A stretch of DNA of 64,000 nucleotides, taken from NCBI GenBank assembly GCA_964654415.1, contig CAZZIP010000010.1, forward strand, positions 1 through 64,000, given 5' to 3'. Below the pieces are notes generated by a model. The model did not search any database. It worked only from the letters and a program-made list of their open reading frames with translations, and was not told the DNA's origin. Numbering within the stretch: the stretch's first letter is position 1; each line of letters opens with the position of its first letter. Source of the DNA: Methylohalobius sp964654415 (GTDB lineage: Bacteria > Pseudomonadota > Gammaproteobacteria > Methylococcales > Methylothermaceae). Positions 42,732 to 52,220 of the stretch are shown one piece after another. Both the position numbers and the translations under genes were made by a program.

Positions 42732-43046
42732 TTAAGGCGAATCATTCCGGCCGACGACATTGACCCGCTCGCGCAAGTTTTTGCCAGCCTTAAAGTGGGG
42801 CACACGCCTGGCCGGAAGTGCTACTGGATCGCCCGTACGAGGATTACGCCCTATCCTCGGAGGACGATAGCGAAGGGAGAAACTGCCAAAGCCCCGGATC
42901 TCTATCCGCTGCCCTTCCGCCAGGGCGTCGCTCAAATATTCGATGATGTTTTTGACTGCAAGCTCGACATCTTTGGCGTTCAGTTCAATGTTTTTTTTCT
43001 TCGCTAACTGTTCGACCAGGGTTTCGATCAATACAGATTTATTCAC
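42732..43046 (-). CDS. ihfB: Integration host factor beta subunit
   Basis: IhfB (104 residues) bends DNA as part of IHF. The HU/IHF fold is clear, with EIRGFGSFSLRYRPPRIGRNP, shortened as RGFGSFSLRYRPPR, and the usual start VNKSVLIETL. The start is GTG 43046 with GGAG five bases upstream; the frame is open further back but that part is in the terminator region. An rpsA-ihfB order is common in gammaproteobacteria. IHF often assists sigma-54 promoters. Confidence 0.94.
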   Translation of the reverse strand: MNKSVLIETLVEQLAKKKNIELNAKDVELAVKNIIEYLSDALAEGQRIEIRGFGSFSLRYRPPRIGRNPRTGDPVALPARRVPHFKAGKNLRERVNVVGRNDSP

Positions 43047-43061
43047 TTGTCTCCACCCCCT

Positions 43062-43091
43062 CAAAACAAGAGGGGGCACAAGCGCCCCCTC
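43062..43091 (-). terminator. Intrinsic terminator after rpsA
   Basis: On the minus strand arms GAGGGGGC and GCCCCCTC form an eight-base GC stem around six bases, followed by TTGTTTT. It lies between the rpsA stop and the ihfB start, so ihfB needs read-through or its own promoter. Confidence 0.8.
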
Positions 43092-43112
43092 ACTGGTTGA
43101 CCGCAAGTAGAA

Positions 43113-44783
43113 TTACTCCTTTTCTTCCATCTGCTCCTTGAACAGATCCCCCAAAGTCGGGGCACTGCCCGATCGTTGGGCGTAATCCTTCAGGGCGACT
43201 TTCTCCTCTTCCTCTTCCTTGGCTTTGATCGACAAGAGAATCATCCTGGTCTTTTTGTCTACCCCGATGAATTTAGCCTCGACCGTATCGCCTTCCTTGA
43301 GCAAGGTCCGGGCATCTTCTACTTTGTCGCGCTTGATCTCGGAAGCACGCAAGTATCCCAGCACGCCGTCGACCAGCTCAACTACCGCTCCCTTGGCATC
43401 CACTTCCTTGACCACCCCGGTGACGATGCTGCCACGCTCATGGGTAGCCAAAAAGTTTTGGAAAGGATCTTGTTCAAGCTGTTTGATACCGAGGGAAATC
43501 CGTTCGCGCTCTGGATCGATCGCCAAAATGACGGCTTCGATCTCATCCCCTTTTTTGAATTTGCGGATGGCTTCCTCACCAGGCTCGTTCCAGGAAATGT
43601 CGGAAAGATGGATCAGGCCGTCGATCCCTCCCTCCAAGCCGACAAAGATACCAAAATCGGTGATCGACTTGATCGCTCCCTTGATCTTTTCGCCCTTTTT
43701 ATGCAGCGCGGCAAACTCCTCCCAAGGGTTGGGCTTGCACTGCTTCATCCCCAGCGAGATGCGGCGGCGTTCCTCATCAATCTCGAGCACCATCACTTCC
43801 ACTTCATCGCCGACCTGAACCAGCTTGGCCGGATTGACATTTTTGTTGGTCCAGTCCATTTCCGAGACGTGGACCAACCCTTCGACACCATCCTCCAGCT
43901 CCACGAAACAGCCGTAGTCGGTTAGATTGGTGACCTTGCCGATCAGCCGAGTACCAGGCGGATAGCGGCGGGCGATGTCCTTCCACGGATCCTCGCTCAA
44001 CTGCTTCAAGCCCAACGAGACCCGCTGTTTTTCCTCGTCGAATTTGAGTACTTTGACCTCGATCTCGTCTCCTATCTGGACCACTTCAGAAGGATGCCGA
44101 ACCCGCTTCCAGGCCATGTCGGTGATGTGCAGAAGGCCGTCGATGCCGCCCAAATCGATGAAGGCACCGTAGTCGGTAATATTCTTGACTACGCCTTTGA
44201 CCACGCCTTCTTCTTTGAGTTTTCTCAGCAATTCCTCACGTTCTTCGCTGTATCCCTGCTCCACCGCCGAACGGCGCGATAACACGATGTTGTTACGCTT
44301 GGGGTCTAGCTTGATTACCTTGAACTCCAGCTCCTGGCCTTCGAGATAACTGGTATCTCGAACCGGCCGCACATCCACCAGAGATCCGGGCAAAAAAGCG
44401 CGTAAGGGACCAATTTCCACCGTAAAGCCGCCGCGCACCTTACCCGTGATGCGACCTCTGACGAGTTCGCCTTTCTCATAAGCTTCCTCCAGCTTCTCCC
44501 AGGCGCGCAGGCGTTTGGCCTTGTCGCGCGACAGCAGGGTAGCCCCTAGGCCGTCCTCGACTAGGTCCAGAGCAACCTCCACTTCGTCCCCGATCTGGAC
44601 CTCCAATTGGCCGCGCTCGTCGAGAAACTGCCATTTTGGGATAATTCCTTCAGATTTCAGCCCGGCATCCACGATGACGGCATCTGGAGTGATATCCACC
44701 ACCTTGGCTTTAAGCAAGGTGCCTGGGCGCATTTCGGTTTTCGCTAGACTCTCTTCGAATAATTCTGCAAAGCTTTCGTTCAT
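43113..44783 (-). CDS. rpsA: 30S ribosomal protein S1
   Basis: S1 (556 residues) unfolds mRNA on the ribosome. Six S1 RNA-binding repeats are visible, for example VDITPDAVIVDAGLKSEG, ITDYGAFIDLGGIDGLLHI and LTDYGCFVELEDGVEGLVHV. The length is normal for gammaproteobacteria. It follows cmk, as usual. Confidence 0.97.
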   Translation of the reverse strand: MNESFAELFEESLAKTEMRPGTLLKAKVVDITPDAVIVDAGLKSEGIIPKWQFLDERGQLEVQIGDEVEVALDLVEDGLGATLLSRDKAKRLRAWEKLEEAYEKGELVRGRITGKVRGGFTVEIGPLRAFLPGSLVDVRPVRDTSYLEGQELEFKVIKLDPKRNNIVLSRRSAVEQGYSEEREELLRKLKEEGVVKGVVKNITDYGAFIDLGGIDGLLHITDMAWKRVRHPSEVVQIGDEIEVKVLKFDEEKQRVSLGLKQLSEDPWKDIARRYPPGTRLIGKVTNLTDYGCFVELEDGVEGLVHVSEMDWTNKNVNPAKLVQVGDEVEVMVLEIDEERRRISLGMKQCKPNPWEEFAALHKKGEKIKGAIKSITDFGIFVGLEGGIDGLIHLSDISWNEPGEEAIRKFKKGDEIEAVILAIDPERERISLGIKQLEQDPFQNFLATHERGSIVTGVVKEVDAKGAVVELVDGVLGYLRASEIKRDKVEDARTLLKEGDTVEAKFIGVDKKTRMILLSIKAKEEEEEKVALKDYAQRSGSAPTLGDLFKEQMEEKE

Positions 44784-44804
44784 GTTGTTTCGTTTTAATC
44801 CACT

Positions 44805-44820
44805 CCCAGCTAAAGCTGGG
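44805..44820 (-). promoter_or_regulatory. Hairpin in the rpsA leader
   Basis: CCCAGC and GCTGGG pair around TAAA, 22 bases before the rpsA ATG. E. coli S1 controls its own synthesis through leader hairpins; whether this one serves that role is inference. Confidence 0.4.
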
Positions 44821-44853
44821 CAACAAAAAATTTAAGTTAACCCTCACTGCCGA

Positions 44854-45543
44854 TTATTGGCAGCACCTCTTGTCTGCCTCCACTGGCAACAACGCCAAGA
44901 TTCGGTCGATGACCTCCTCCACCGTAAGATCGGAAGAATCGATGATCACCGCATCTTGTGCCGGCCTCAACGGCGCTTCTTTGCGCTCCCGATCGCGTCG
45001 GTCCCTTTCTTCCAAGTCTTTGATTATTTGGTCAAGGTTAGCATCTAAACCCTGCGCTTTCAACTGTAGAAAACGGCGCTTGGCGCGTTCCTCAAGCGTG
45101 GCGGTCAAGAACACTTTGTAGGGAGCATCCGGGAATACCACTGTTCCCATGTCGCGGCCATCGGCCACGAGCCCAGGCGGTTTACGGAACGCGCGCTGCT
45201 TCGCGAGCAGGGCCTGACGCACTTTGGCAAAAGCCGCGATCTTCGAGGCGATCCGGCCGCATTCTTCAGTGGAGAGCAAATCGGTCACGTCCTTGCCGTC
45301 GACTAGAACACGGAGGCGATCGTTGCCGCTGAATTCCAGCCTCATCTGCGCCGCCGCGGCAGCGACCGCCTCCTCATCCTCCGGTACTATCCCCTGCGCC
45401 AGGATGCTTAGGGCCAGCGCCCGGTAAATCACGCCGCTGTCTAGGAAATGCCAGCCCAGGCGTTTGGCAATGGCGCGGCTGACCGTCCCCTTGCCCGCTC
45501 CGCTCGGACCGTCGATCGTGAGCACTGGGACCGACTCAAGCAC
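44854..45543 (-). CDS. cmk: Cytidylate kinase
   Basis: Cmk (229 residues) phosphorylates CMP and dCMP. The P-loop is IDGPSGAGKGTVSRAIA, with GVIYRALALSIL and the CMP-binding VADGRDMGTVVFPDAPYKVFL (in part). The start is GTG at 45543, in the eight-base overlap GTGCTTGA with the aroA stop. Confidence 0.95.
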   Translation of the reverse strand: MLESVPVLTIDGPSGAGKGTVSRAIAKRLGWHFLDSGVIYRALALSILAQGIVPEDEEAVAAAAAQMRLEFSGNDRLRVLVDGKDVTDLLSTEECGRIASKIAAFAKVRQALLAKQRAFRKPPGLVADGRDMGTVVFPDAPYKVFLTATLEERAKRRFLQLKAQGLDANLDQIIKDLEERDRRDRERKEAPLRPAQDAVIIDSSDLTVEEVIDRILALLPVEADKRCCQ

Positions 45544-46855
45544 GCTGCACCACCTCCACCTGCAACCCTAACCGTCGGGACAAATCGACAAAGTTGGGAA
45601 AAGAGGTACCGACGTTGACGCAATTTTCGATTTCGATCGGACCCTGTGCCCTGAGCGCGGCAATCGCGAACGCCATCGCAATCCGGTGGTCACCGTGGGA
45701 ATCCACCCGGCCGCTACCAATTCGGCCACCGCGCACGACCATCCCGTCGGGTGTCGGGCGGGCATCGATCCCCAGAGCGTTAAGACCTTCCGCCATCACC
45801 TGAATCCGGTCGCTCTCTTTGACTCGTAGCTCCTCCGCGCCGGTCAAAACCGTTTCCCCTTCGGCACAAGCGGCAGCCACGAACAACGCCGGAAACTCGT
45901 CGATGGCGAGCGGCACAAGCGCTTCTGGAATCTGGATGCCCCGTAAAGGAGCATAACTGACCTTCAGGTCAGCAACTGGTTCCCCTCCCACGTGCCTGAG
46001 ATTGAGCACCTCTATTTTGGCTCCCATCAGGCGCAGGATCTCGATCACCCCGGTGCGGGTCTGATTTACTCCAACGTGCTCTAAGAGCACTTCAGAACCC
46101 TCAGCGATGCTCGCGCCGACCAAAAAGAACGCCGCTGAGGAAATGTCGGCTGGCACGTCCAAATCGCAGCCAACGAGCTTTCCACCGCCTTGAAGGCAGA
46201 TCCGATTACCCTCCCGGCGTACGGTGTAGCCGAACCCTGCAAGCATCCGCTCGGTGTGGTCGCGGGTCGGAGCAGGCTCTATGACACAGGTCTCGCCGTC
46301 TGCATAGAGCCCGGCCAAGAGCAACGCCGACTTGACCTGGGCGCTCGCCACCGGCAGCTGATAATGGATCCCGGTGAGTTTGCGACCGCCGAAAATCCGA
46401 ATCGGGGCAGTGCCTTGCGGAGTAGTCTCGATATTGGCGCCCATTTGCCTGAGCGGTTCAGTCACCCGCCGCATGGGGCGACGCGACAGAGAAGCATCTC
46501 CGGTCAAGACTGAATCAAACGACTGGCCGCACAACAGGCCGCACAAGAGCCGCATGGAGGTACCGGAATTGCCCAAATACAACGGTCCAGACGGCGCCTT
46601 AAGCCCGTACATCCCTACCCCGTGGATGGTCAACTCCCCCGCGTCCGGCCCCTCGACGGCTACTCCCATCTGGCGGAAAGCCGACAGGGTGGCCAGAGCG
46701 TCTTCAGCTTCCAAAAAACCCTTGACTCGCGTAGCACCCTCGGCAATCGAACCCAGCATCACCGCCCGGTGCGAAATCGACTTGTCTCCAGGCACGCGCG
46801 CTCGACCTTGGAGCACTCCCCCTGGAGCAACCACGTAATCGATCTTTACTAGCAT
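45536..46855 (-). CDS. aroA: 3-phosphoshikimate 1-carboxyvinyltransferase (EPSP synthase)
   Basis: AroA (439 residues) makes EPSP in the shikimate path. The motif LYLGNSGTSMRLLCGLL and PGDKSISHRAVMLGSIA identify it, with KESDRIQVMAEGLNALG near the C-terminus. It overlaps tyrA by seven bases (ATGCTAG). In Pseudomonas tyrA and aroA are fused; here they are separate genes. Confidence 0.95.
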   Translation of the reverse strand: MLVKIDYVVAPGGVLQGRARVPGDKSISHRAVMLGSIAEGATRVKGFLEAEDALATLSAFRQMGVAVEGPDAGELTIHGVGMYGLKAPSGPLYLGNSGTSMRLLCGLLCGQSFDSVLTGDASLSRRPMRRVTEPLRQMGANIETTPQGTAPIRIFGGRKLTGIHYQLPVASAQVKSALLLAGLYADGETCVIEPAPTRDHTERMLAGFGYTVRREGNRICLQGGGKLVGCDLDVPADISSAAFFLVGASIAEGSEVLLEHVGVNQTRTGVIEILRLMGAKIEVLNLRHVGGEPVADLKVSYAPLRGIQIPEALVPLAIDEFPALFVAAACAEGETVLTGAEELRVKESDRIQVMAEGLNALGIDARPTPDGMVVRGGRIGSGRVDSHGDHRIAMAFAIAALRAQGPIEIENCVNVGTSFPNFVDLSRRLGLQVEVVQRA

Positions 46856-47727
46856 GGTTTTTCCCTATTTTGATCCAAAAACCGCTGCCTGGCAGCCCTG
46901 GCCTCGCCAAAATAATCGAGCAGTGCCTGCCGGTCAGCGCGCGCGATTAATTCTCGCAAAGCCGCAAGTTCCCGTTCAAACCGATGCACGAAGGTCAGAA
47001 TCTCTCCGGCATTGGCAAGGCAAATATCAGCCCACATCTCGGGGTCGCTAGAAGCGATTCGGGTAAAATCCTTAAACCCTCCGGCCGCATAGCGAAAAAT
47101 TTCGTCCTGTTCGTCCTTACGACCGAGCAAGTGAGTCAACGCATAAGCGACCACGTGAGGCAGATGACTCGTGGCGGCGAGAACATGATCGTGATGGGCG
47201 GCACTCATGACGTGCACCTCCCCACCCAGCCCTTGCCAAAAGGCCCGAACCCGTTCAAGGACGCAGGCAGAGGTAGCAGCCATCGGAGTCAGGATCACCC
47301 GCTTGCCCTGAAACAAATCGGCGGATGCCGCCTCCACCCCGCTCAGTTCTCGACCAGCGATGGGATGGGCCGGAACGAAGTTAGCCGGCACCTCCCCGAA
47401 CACGGCCTGCGCCGCTTTAACCACGCTGACTTTGGTGCTGCCCACATCGGTATAGAAAGCTTGCTGTGACCATACCGGAGCCAGCGCCGCCAAGATTGCC
47501 TGCATCTTCCCGACCGGGACGGCGATCACTACCCCATCCGCCTCATGCGCACCTTCGGCTGCGTTCACGCAGCCTGCGTCGACGACTCCCAACGCCTGCG
47601 CCCGGCGTAAAGTCTCAAGGCTTACGTCCACTCCGACGATTTCCCGCGCCAACCCGAACGCGCGCGCCGCCTTCGCGACAGAGCCACCGATCAACCCTAC
47701 GCCAATGATACAAAGGCGTTCAAGCAC
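46849..47727 (-). CDS. tyrA: Prephenate dehydrogenase (TyrA)
   Basis: TyrA (292 residues) converts prephenate to 4-hydroxyphenylpyruvate for tyrosine. The NAD-binding motif is CIIGVGLIGGSVAKAARAFG, shortened as GVGLIGGSVAKA; VPAHPIAGRELSGVEAA carries the catalytic His region and HHDHVLAATSHLPHVVAYAL (in part) the substrate site. There is no attached chorismate mutase domain. The start is GTG 47727 in the eight-base overlap GTGCTTGA with hisC. Confidence 0.94.
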   Translation of the reverse strand: MLERLCIIGVGLIGGSVAKAARAFGLAREIVGVDVSLETLRRAQALGVVDAGCVNAAEGAHEADGVVIAVPVGKMQAILAALAPVWSQQAFYTDVGSTKVSVVKAAQAVFGEVPANFVPAHPIAGRELSGVEAASADLFQGKRVILTPMAATSACVLERVRAFWQGLGGEVHVMSAAHHDHVLAATSHLPHVVAYALTHLLGRKDEQDEIFRYAAGGFKDFTRIASSDPEMWADICLANAGEILTFVHRFERELAALRELIARADRQALLDYFGEARAARQRFLDQNREKPC

Positions 47728-48856
47728 CGGCGAGTACCCGATCCAACGCAGCTAGGAAACGGGCGTTCTCTTCCTGGGTCCCCACCGATACCCGAAGGTG
47801 ATTGGGAAGACCATAATTAGCCACCGGACGCACGATCACTCCTTCCTTAAGGAGAGCGGCAAACACCGGAGCAGCCTCTCGGCCCACGTCCACGGTGACG
47901 AAGTTTCCCACCCCGGGAATGTAATCCAGACCGCGCGCCTTGAAAGCCTCGGTCAACTGGCCCATTCCGGCCCGATTGACTTTAAGACTAGCTGCAAGAT
48001 GTTCTTCGTCGTCCAAAGCCGCAGCCGCCGCCAAAAGCGCCAGGTGGTTGACGTTGAAAGGTTGCCTGACGCGGTTCAGGAGTTCGGCTATCTTAAAATC
48101 AGACACCGCATAGCCCACCCGAAGGCCGGCCAGACCGTACGCCTTGGAAAAGGTACGAGTGACGATCAAGTTGGGAAATGCCCCAAGCCACTCGAGGGCA
48201 TTGGGATAGTCTTCGAGATCGATGTATTCGCAGTAAGCTTCATCCACGACTGCGATGACCCGCCTCGGCAGCGCTTGTAGAAAGTCCCAAAGCTCTTTAC
48301 GCCCGACCCAGGTTCCGGTCGGATTGTTGGGATTGGCGATAAAGACCACAGCGGTATCGTCGGTCACTTGCTCCAACATCGCCTCGAGGTCGTGGCCAAA
48401 GCGAGGTCCGCGACTACCATCGTGGGCCGGTGCGATGCGCGCCGTTGCCCCCACCGCCTGGGTCGCGATCGGATAAACGGCGAAAGCGTGCTGAGAAAAT
48501 ACCGCACTGCGGCGTGGCCCCAAAAAGACCCGGGCAATTAGGTCCAAAACATCGTTGGAACCGTTGCCGAGGGTGATCTGCTCCATTTCCACCCCCAGTT
48601 TGTCCGCGAGCTTCTGCTTCAGCCTAAAGCCATTCCCATCCGGGTAGCGCGCAATCTCCGCCAATCCCTCCTTGACCGCCGCCAATGCTTTCGGGCTCGG
48701 CCCCAAAGGGTTCTCGTTAGAGGCCAGCTTGACAATCGCTTTAGGGTCTAGGTTCAACTCGCGCGCCAACTCTTCGATCGGTTTGCCCGGCTGGTAGGGA
48801 GTAAGCGCATCGATGGGCGGCATCGGTGCCAAGTGAAATTCACCCTTCGCATTCAT
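47720..48856 (-). CDS. hisC: Histidinol-phosphate aminotransferase
   Basis: HisC (378 residues) is a PLP aminotransferase of class I, used for histidine and probably also for phenylalanine and tyrosine transamination given its place between pheA and tyrA. It shows LASNENPLGPSPKALAA, NPNNPTGTWV, VVDEAYCEY and the PLP lysine in TRTFSKAYGLAGLRVGYA. The start is ATG 48856 (MNAKGEF), two bases after pheA. Confidence 0.94.
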   Translation of the reverse strand: MNAKGEFHLAPMPPIDALTPYQPGKPIEELARELNLDPKAIVKLASNENPLGPSPKALAAVKEGLAEIARYPDGNGFRLKQKLADKLGVEMEQITLGNGSNDVLDLIARVFLGPRRSAVFSQHAFAVYPIATQAVGATARIAPAHDGSRGPRFGHDLEAMLEQVTDDTAVVFIANPNNPTGTWVGRKELWDFLQALPRRVIAVVDEAYCEYIDLEDYPNALEWLGAFPNLIVTRTFSKAYGLAGLRVGYAVSDFKIAELLNRVRQPFNVNHLALLAAAAALDDEEHLAASLKVNRAGMGQLTEAFKARGLDYIPGVGNFVTVDVGREAAPVFAALLKEGVIVRPVANYGLPNHLRVSVGTQEENARFLAALDRVLAGA

Positions 48857-48858
48857 GC

Positions 48859-49944
48859 CTACACCACCGCCTTCGGATAAGAACCCAGCCATTTAAACAT
48901 CCGTGCGCGTTGCTCTAACATCGCCAGCGCTTCGGCTACGTGCGGGTCATCCTTGTGACCTTCGAGGTCGATGAAGAACACATAGTCCCACATCCCGCGC
49001 CGGCTGGGGCGCGACTCGATCTTGCTCATGCTGATGCCGTGATCGGCAAACGGCTCGATCAGGCGGTACAGAGCACCTGGGGTGTTACTGGCGGAGACTA
49101 AGAGCGAGGTCTTGTCATCGCCGGTGCGGCCGACCGCCTGTTTGCCGATAATCAAGAAACGGGTGGTATTGCCCGGATCGTCCTCGATGTTGCGCTCTAA
49201 GATGCTGAGACCATACAAGCCAGCAGCCACTTCTCCAGCGATGGCGGCGCTGCCCGGCACGATCGCTGCGAGTCTCGCCCCTTCCGCATTGCTGCTGACC
49301 GCAGTGCGTTTGACATTAGGAAGGAAGCGGTCGAGCCATTCGCGACACTGCGCCAAAGATTGCTGGTGGGAGAACACCTCTTCGATTTCGCTTAAGCTTT
49401 GACAACGGCTCATCAAGTGGTGGTGGATGCGCAGCACCACCTCCCCGCAAATGAGCAAGGAGGTATTGAGGAAGCTGTCGAGCGTATGGGTGACTACTCC
49501 CTCGGTGGAGTTCTCCACCGGCACCACCCCGAATCTACAGGTATCGCTCGCCACTGCTCGGAAAATTTCGTCGATCGCCGGAAACGGCAGTACTTCGATA
49601 GCATGCCCGAAGTGCTTGTATGCCGCCTGCTGGGTAAAAGTGCCCTCCGGACCTAGAAACGCTACCGTTAGAGGTTTTTCCAACGCTAGACAGGCCGACA
49701 TGATCTCCCGAAAGATCCGCGCTACCGTCTCGTCGTCCAAAGGGCCTAAGTTGTGGGCGCAGATCCTCCGCAGTATTTCGGCTTCGCGCTCCGGTCGGTA
49801 GAAACAGTCGTCTTCGCCGGCAGCTGCTTTGACCTTTGCCACCTCTAAGGCCAGCTTAGCGCGCTCGCTGATCAGCCTCAACAACTCCGCATCGATGACG
49901 TCGATTTGGCGGCGCAGTTCACCGAGTTTGTCTTCTTCCATCAT
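48859..49944 (-). CDS. pheA: Chorismate mutase / prephenate dehydratase
   Basis: PheA (361 residues) has an N-terminal AroQ chorismate mutase domain (about residues 1-90, LGELRRQIDVIDAELLRLIS) and a prephenate dehydratase domain (FLGPEGTFTQQAAYKHFG, VPVENSTEGVVTHTLD), then an ACT domain for phenylalanine feedback (GALYRLIEPFADHGISMSKIESRPS, in part). It lies 21 bases after serA. Confidence 0.95.
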   Translation of the reverse strand: MMEEDKLGELRRQIDVIDAELLRLISERAKLALEVAKVKAAAGEDDCFYRPEREAEILRRICAHNLGPLDDETVARIFREIMSACLALEKPLTVAFLGPEGTFTQQAAYKHFGHAIEVLPFPAIDEIFRAVASDTCRFGVVPVENSTEGVVTHTLDSFLNTSLLICGEVVLRIHHHLMSRCQSLSEIEEVFSHQQSLAQCREWLDRFLPNVKRTAVSSNAEGARLAAIVPGSAAIAGEVAAGLYGLSILERNIEDDPGNTTRFLIIGKQAVGRTGDDKTSLLVSASNTPGALYRLIEPFADHGISMSKIESRPSRRGMWDYVFFIDLEGHKDDPHVAEALAMLEQRARMFKWLGSYPKAVV

Positions 49945-49965
49945 AAACCCTGTAAGGAGTGGACT

Positions 49966-51147
49966 TCATTCCACTACCCGCACCGACAGCACCCCTGGAA
50001 TCGCCTTGATCCGTTCCAGAACTTCCCCGCGCAGCGGACCTTCGACGTCGATCAGGGAATAAGCGACCTCACCCTTGGATTTGTTCAACAGCTCCTGGAT
50101 GTTGATCCCAGCCTCCCCAAGGCAGGCCGAGATCTTGCTGACCATGGCCGGCACGTTAGCGTGGGGAATAGCGATCCGGGTGGTTCCGGGGGCACGCGGC
50201 AAGACCACTTCGGGGAAGTTGACCGAATGGCGGATGTTGCCGTTTTCCAGAAAATCCCGAATTTGCTCAGCCACCATGATGGCGCAGTTCTCCTCTGCTT
50301 CGCGGGTAGAAGCGCCGATATGGGGCAAGGCGATCACCTTAGCGTGGTTCTTGAACACCGCCGCCGGAAAATCCGTGACGTAGGCGTGCAGCCGGCCGCT
50401 ATCCAGCGCCTCGAGCACGGCCTGCTTGTCGACCAACTCGCCGCGAGAAAAATTGAGCAGCACCGCCCCCGGTTTCATCCTTTGCAGACGCTCAGCATTG
50501 ATGCAATGGTGGGTCTGATCGGTCAGCGGCATGTGCAAAGTGACAAAGTCACAGATCGAAAGCAACTCCTCTAGGCTAGACGCTTGGATCACCGATGCCG
50601 ACAGCTGCCAAGCGCGCTCGACGGTTACATAAGGGTCGTAGCCACTGACATTCATCCCTAGCGCCAACGCCTTGTTAGCGACCCGCACGCCAATGGCTCC
50701 CAAGCCGACCACACCGAGCATCTTGCCGCCCAATTCAAATCCCTGAAAGCGCTTTTTGCCCGATTCGATCTGCTGGTGGATGGCTTCATCCGACCCCTCC
50801 AGCCCGCGGACATACTCCCATGCCTGGCAGATATTGCGGCAAGCTAAAAGCATGCCCGCCAGCACCAGTTCCTTGACCGCATTGGCATTCGCCCCAGGGG
50901 TATTAAATACTACGATCCCGCGGTGGGTACACTCGGCTACCGGAATGTTGTTAACACCCGCTCCAGCCCGTCCGATTGCCTTGAGGGTATCCGGCAAGGG
51001 TTCGCCGTGCAGCTTGTGAGAGCGCAAGATGATCGCGTCGGGATGTTGAATCTCGGAGGCTACCTCGTATTTTTCCCGCGGGAAGCGCTCCAGCCCGGTA
51101 ACTGCGATGTTGTTATAGGTGCGGATTTTAAAAATTGGATCAGCCAT
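49966..51147 (-). CDS. serA: D-3-phosphoglycerate dehydrogenase
   Basis: SerA (393 residues) starts serine synthesis. The dinucleotide fold is VVGLGAIGVRVANKALALG, the catalytic His lies in LPHIGASTREAEENCA, and an ACT domain follows at the C-terminus (about residues 320-393). It overlaps serC by eight bases (ATGGCTGA), pairing the first two steps of serine synthesis. A serA in this position is not part of the Pseudomonas order. Confidence 0.94.
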   Translation of the reverse strand: MADPIFKIRTYNNIAVTGLERFPREKYEVASEIQHPDAIILRSHKLHGEPLPDTLKAIGRAGAGVNNIPVAECTHRGIVVFNTPGANANAVKELVLAGMLLACRNICQAWEYVRGLEGSDEAIHQQIESGKKRFQGFELGGKMLGVVGLGAIGVRVANKALALGMNVSGYDPYVTVERAWQLSASVIQASSLEELLSICDFVTLHMPLTDQTHHCINAERLQRMKPGAVLLNFSRGELVDKQAVLEALDSGRLHAYVTDFPAAVFKNHAKVIALPHIGASTREAEENCAIMVAEQIRDFLENGNIRHSVNFPEVVLPRAPGTTRIAIPHANVPAMVSKISACLGEAGINIQELLNKSKGEVAYSLIDVEGPLRGEVLERIKAIPGVLSVRVVE

Positions 51148-52216
51148 AGCGCCGTTCGAACTCCTGCATGAAATCCACCAACGCCCTCACTCCCTCAATG
51201 GGCATGGCGTTGTAAATACTCGCTCGCATTCCTCCCACCGAACGGTGACCTTTAAGGTTCACTAAGCCCTGGGCTTCGGCCTCTTTCAGAAACACCGCGT
51301 CCAAACTGGGATCGGCTAGGGTGAAGGGCACGTTCATCCGCGAACGATAACGAGGATCGACCGGATTGTGATAGAAATCGGACCGATCGATGGCCTGATA
51401 GAGGAGATCGGCCTTTTCGATGTTACGCTTTTCTATCGCCGCTACCCCGCCTTGCTCACGCAGCCATTCCAAAACCAATCCTAAGACATACCAATTATAG
51501 GTAGGAGGGGTATTGAGCATCGAACCCTCTTTGGCCTGCAGGCGGTAATCCCAAATCGAAGGGGTGACAGGCAAGGGATCGCGCACGAGATCCTGGCGCA
51601 CGATCACTATGCAGATCCCAGCAGGACCCATGTTTTTCTGGGCTCCGGCGTAAATCAATCCGAACTGACTCACGTCTAAAGGACGCGACAGCAAGTTGGA
51701 AGACATATCCGTCACCAGGGGCAAATCCGTCTTGGGCACAAACGGAAACTCTACCCCCTCGATGGTTTCGTTGGCAGTGTAATGGAGATAAGCGGCATCG
51801 GGATCGATTTGCCACGTGCTTGGGTCGGGAATGGTAGTGAATTTGTCTTGCTCGCTGCTTGCCACGACCCGGACCTCGCCGTAGCGCCTGGCCTCGGCCA
51901 GCGCTTTCTTGGACCAGGAACCGGTCACGACATAGTCCATCTTGCACCGCTCCCCGAGCAGATTCATGGGGATGGCGGCGAACTGGCCGGTCGCTCCGCC
52001 CTGCAGAAATAAACAATGGTATTCCTCACCGATCCCTAAGAGTTCGCGCAAGGCCGCCTCAGAATTTCGAGCAATCTCGCTAAAATGGGAGCCGCGGTGG
52101 CTCATCTCCATCACCGACATGCCGCTTCCCCGCCAATCCAACATCTCCTCACGGGCACGCTCAAGCACGGGCTGCGGTAACATCGAGGGTCCAGCACTGA
52201 AGTTGTATACTCGCAT
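51140..52216 (-). CDS. serC: Phosphoserine aminotransferase
   Basis: SerC (358 residues) converts 3-phosphohydroxypyruvate to phosphoserine with PLP. It shows VYNFSAGPSMLPQPVLE, FLQGGATGQFAAIPMNLLG, and the PLP lysine in YAGAQKNMGPAGICIVIV. The start is ATG 52216, chosen because it begins the family sequence MRVYNFSAGP and lies four bases after gyrA. Confidence 0.95.
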   Translation of the reverse strand: MRVYNFSAGPSMLPQPVLERAREEMLDWRGSGMSVMEMSHRGSHFSEIARNSEAALRELLGIGEEYHCLFLQGGATGQFAAIPMNLLGERCKMDYVVTGSWSKKALAEARRYGEVRVVASSEQDKFTTIPDPSTWQIDPDAAYLHYTANETIEGVEFPFVPKTDLPLVTDMSSNLLSRPLDVSQFGLIYAGAQKNMGPAGICIVIVRQDLVRDPLPVTPSIWDYRLQAKEGSMLNTPPTYNWYVLGLVLEWLREQGGVAAIEKRNIEKADLLYQAIDRSDFYHNPVDPRYRSRMNVPFTLADPSLDAVFLKEAEAQGLVNLKGHRSVGGMRASIYNAMPIEGVRALVDFMQEFERRYG

Positions 52217-52220
52217 TGGT

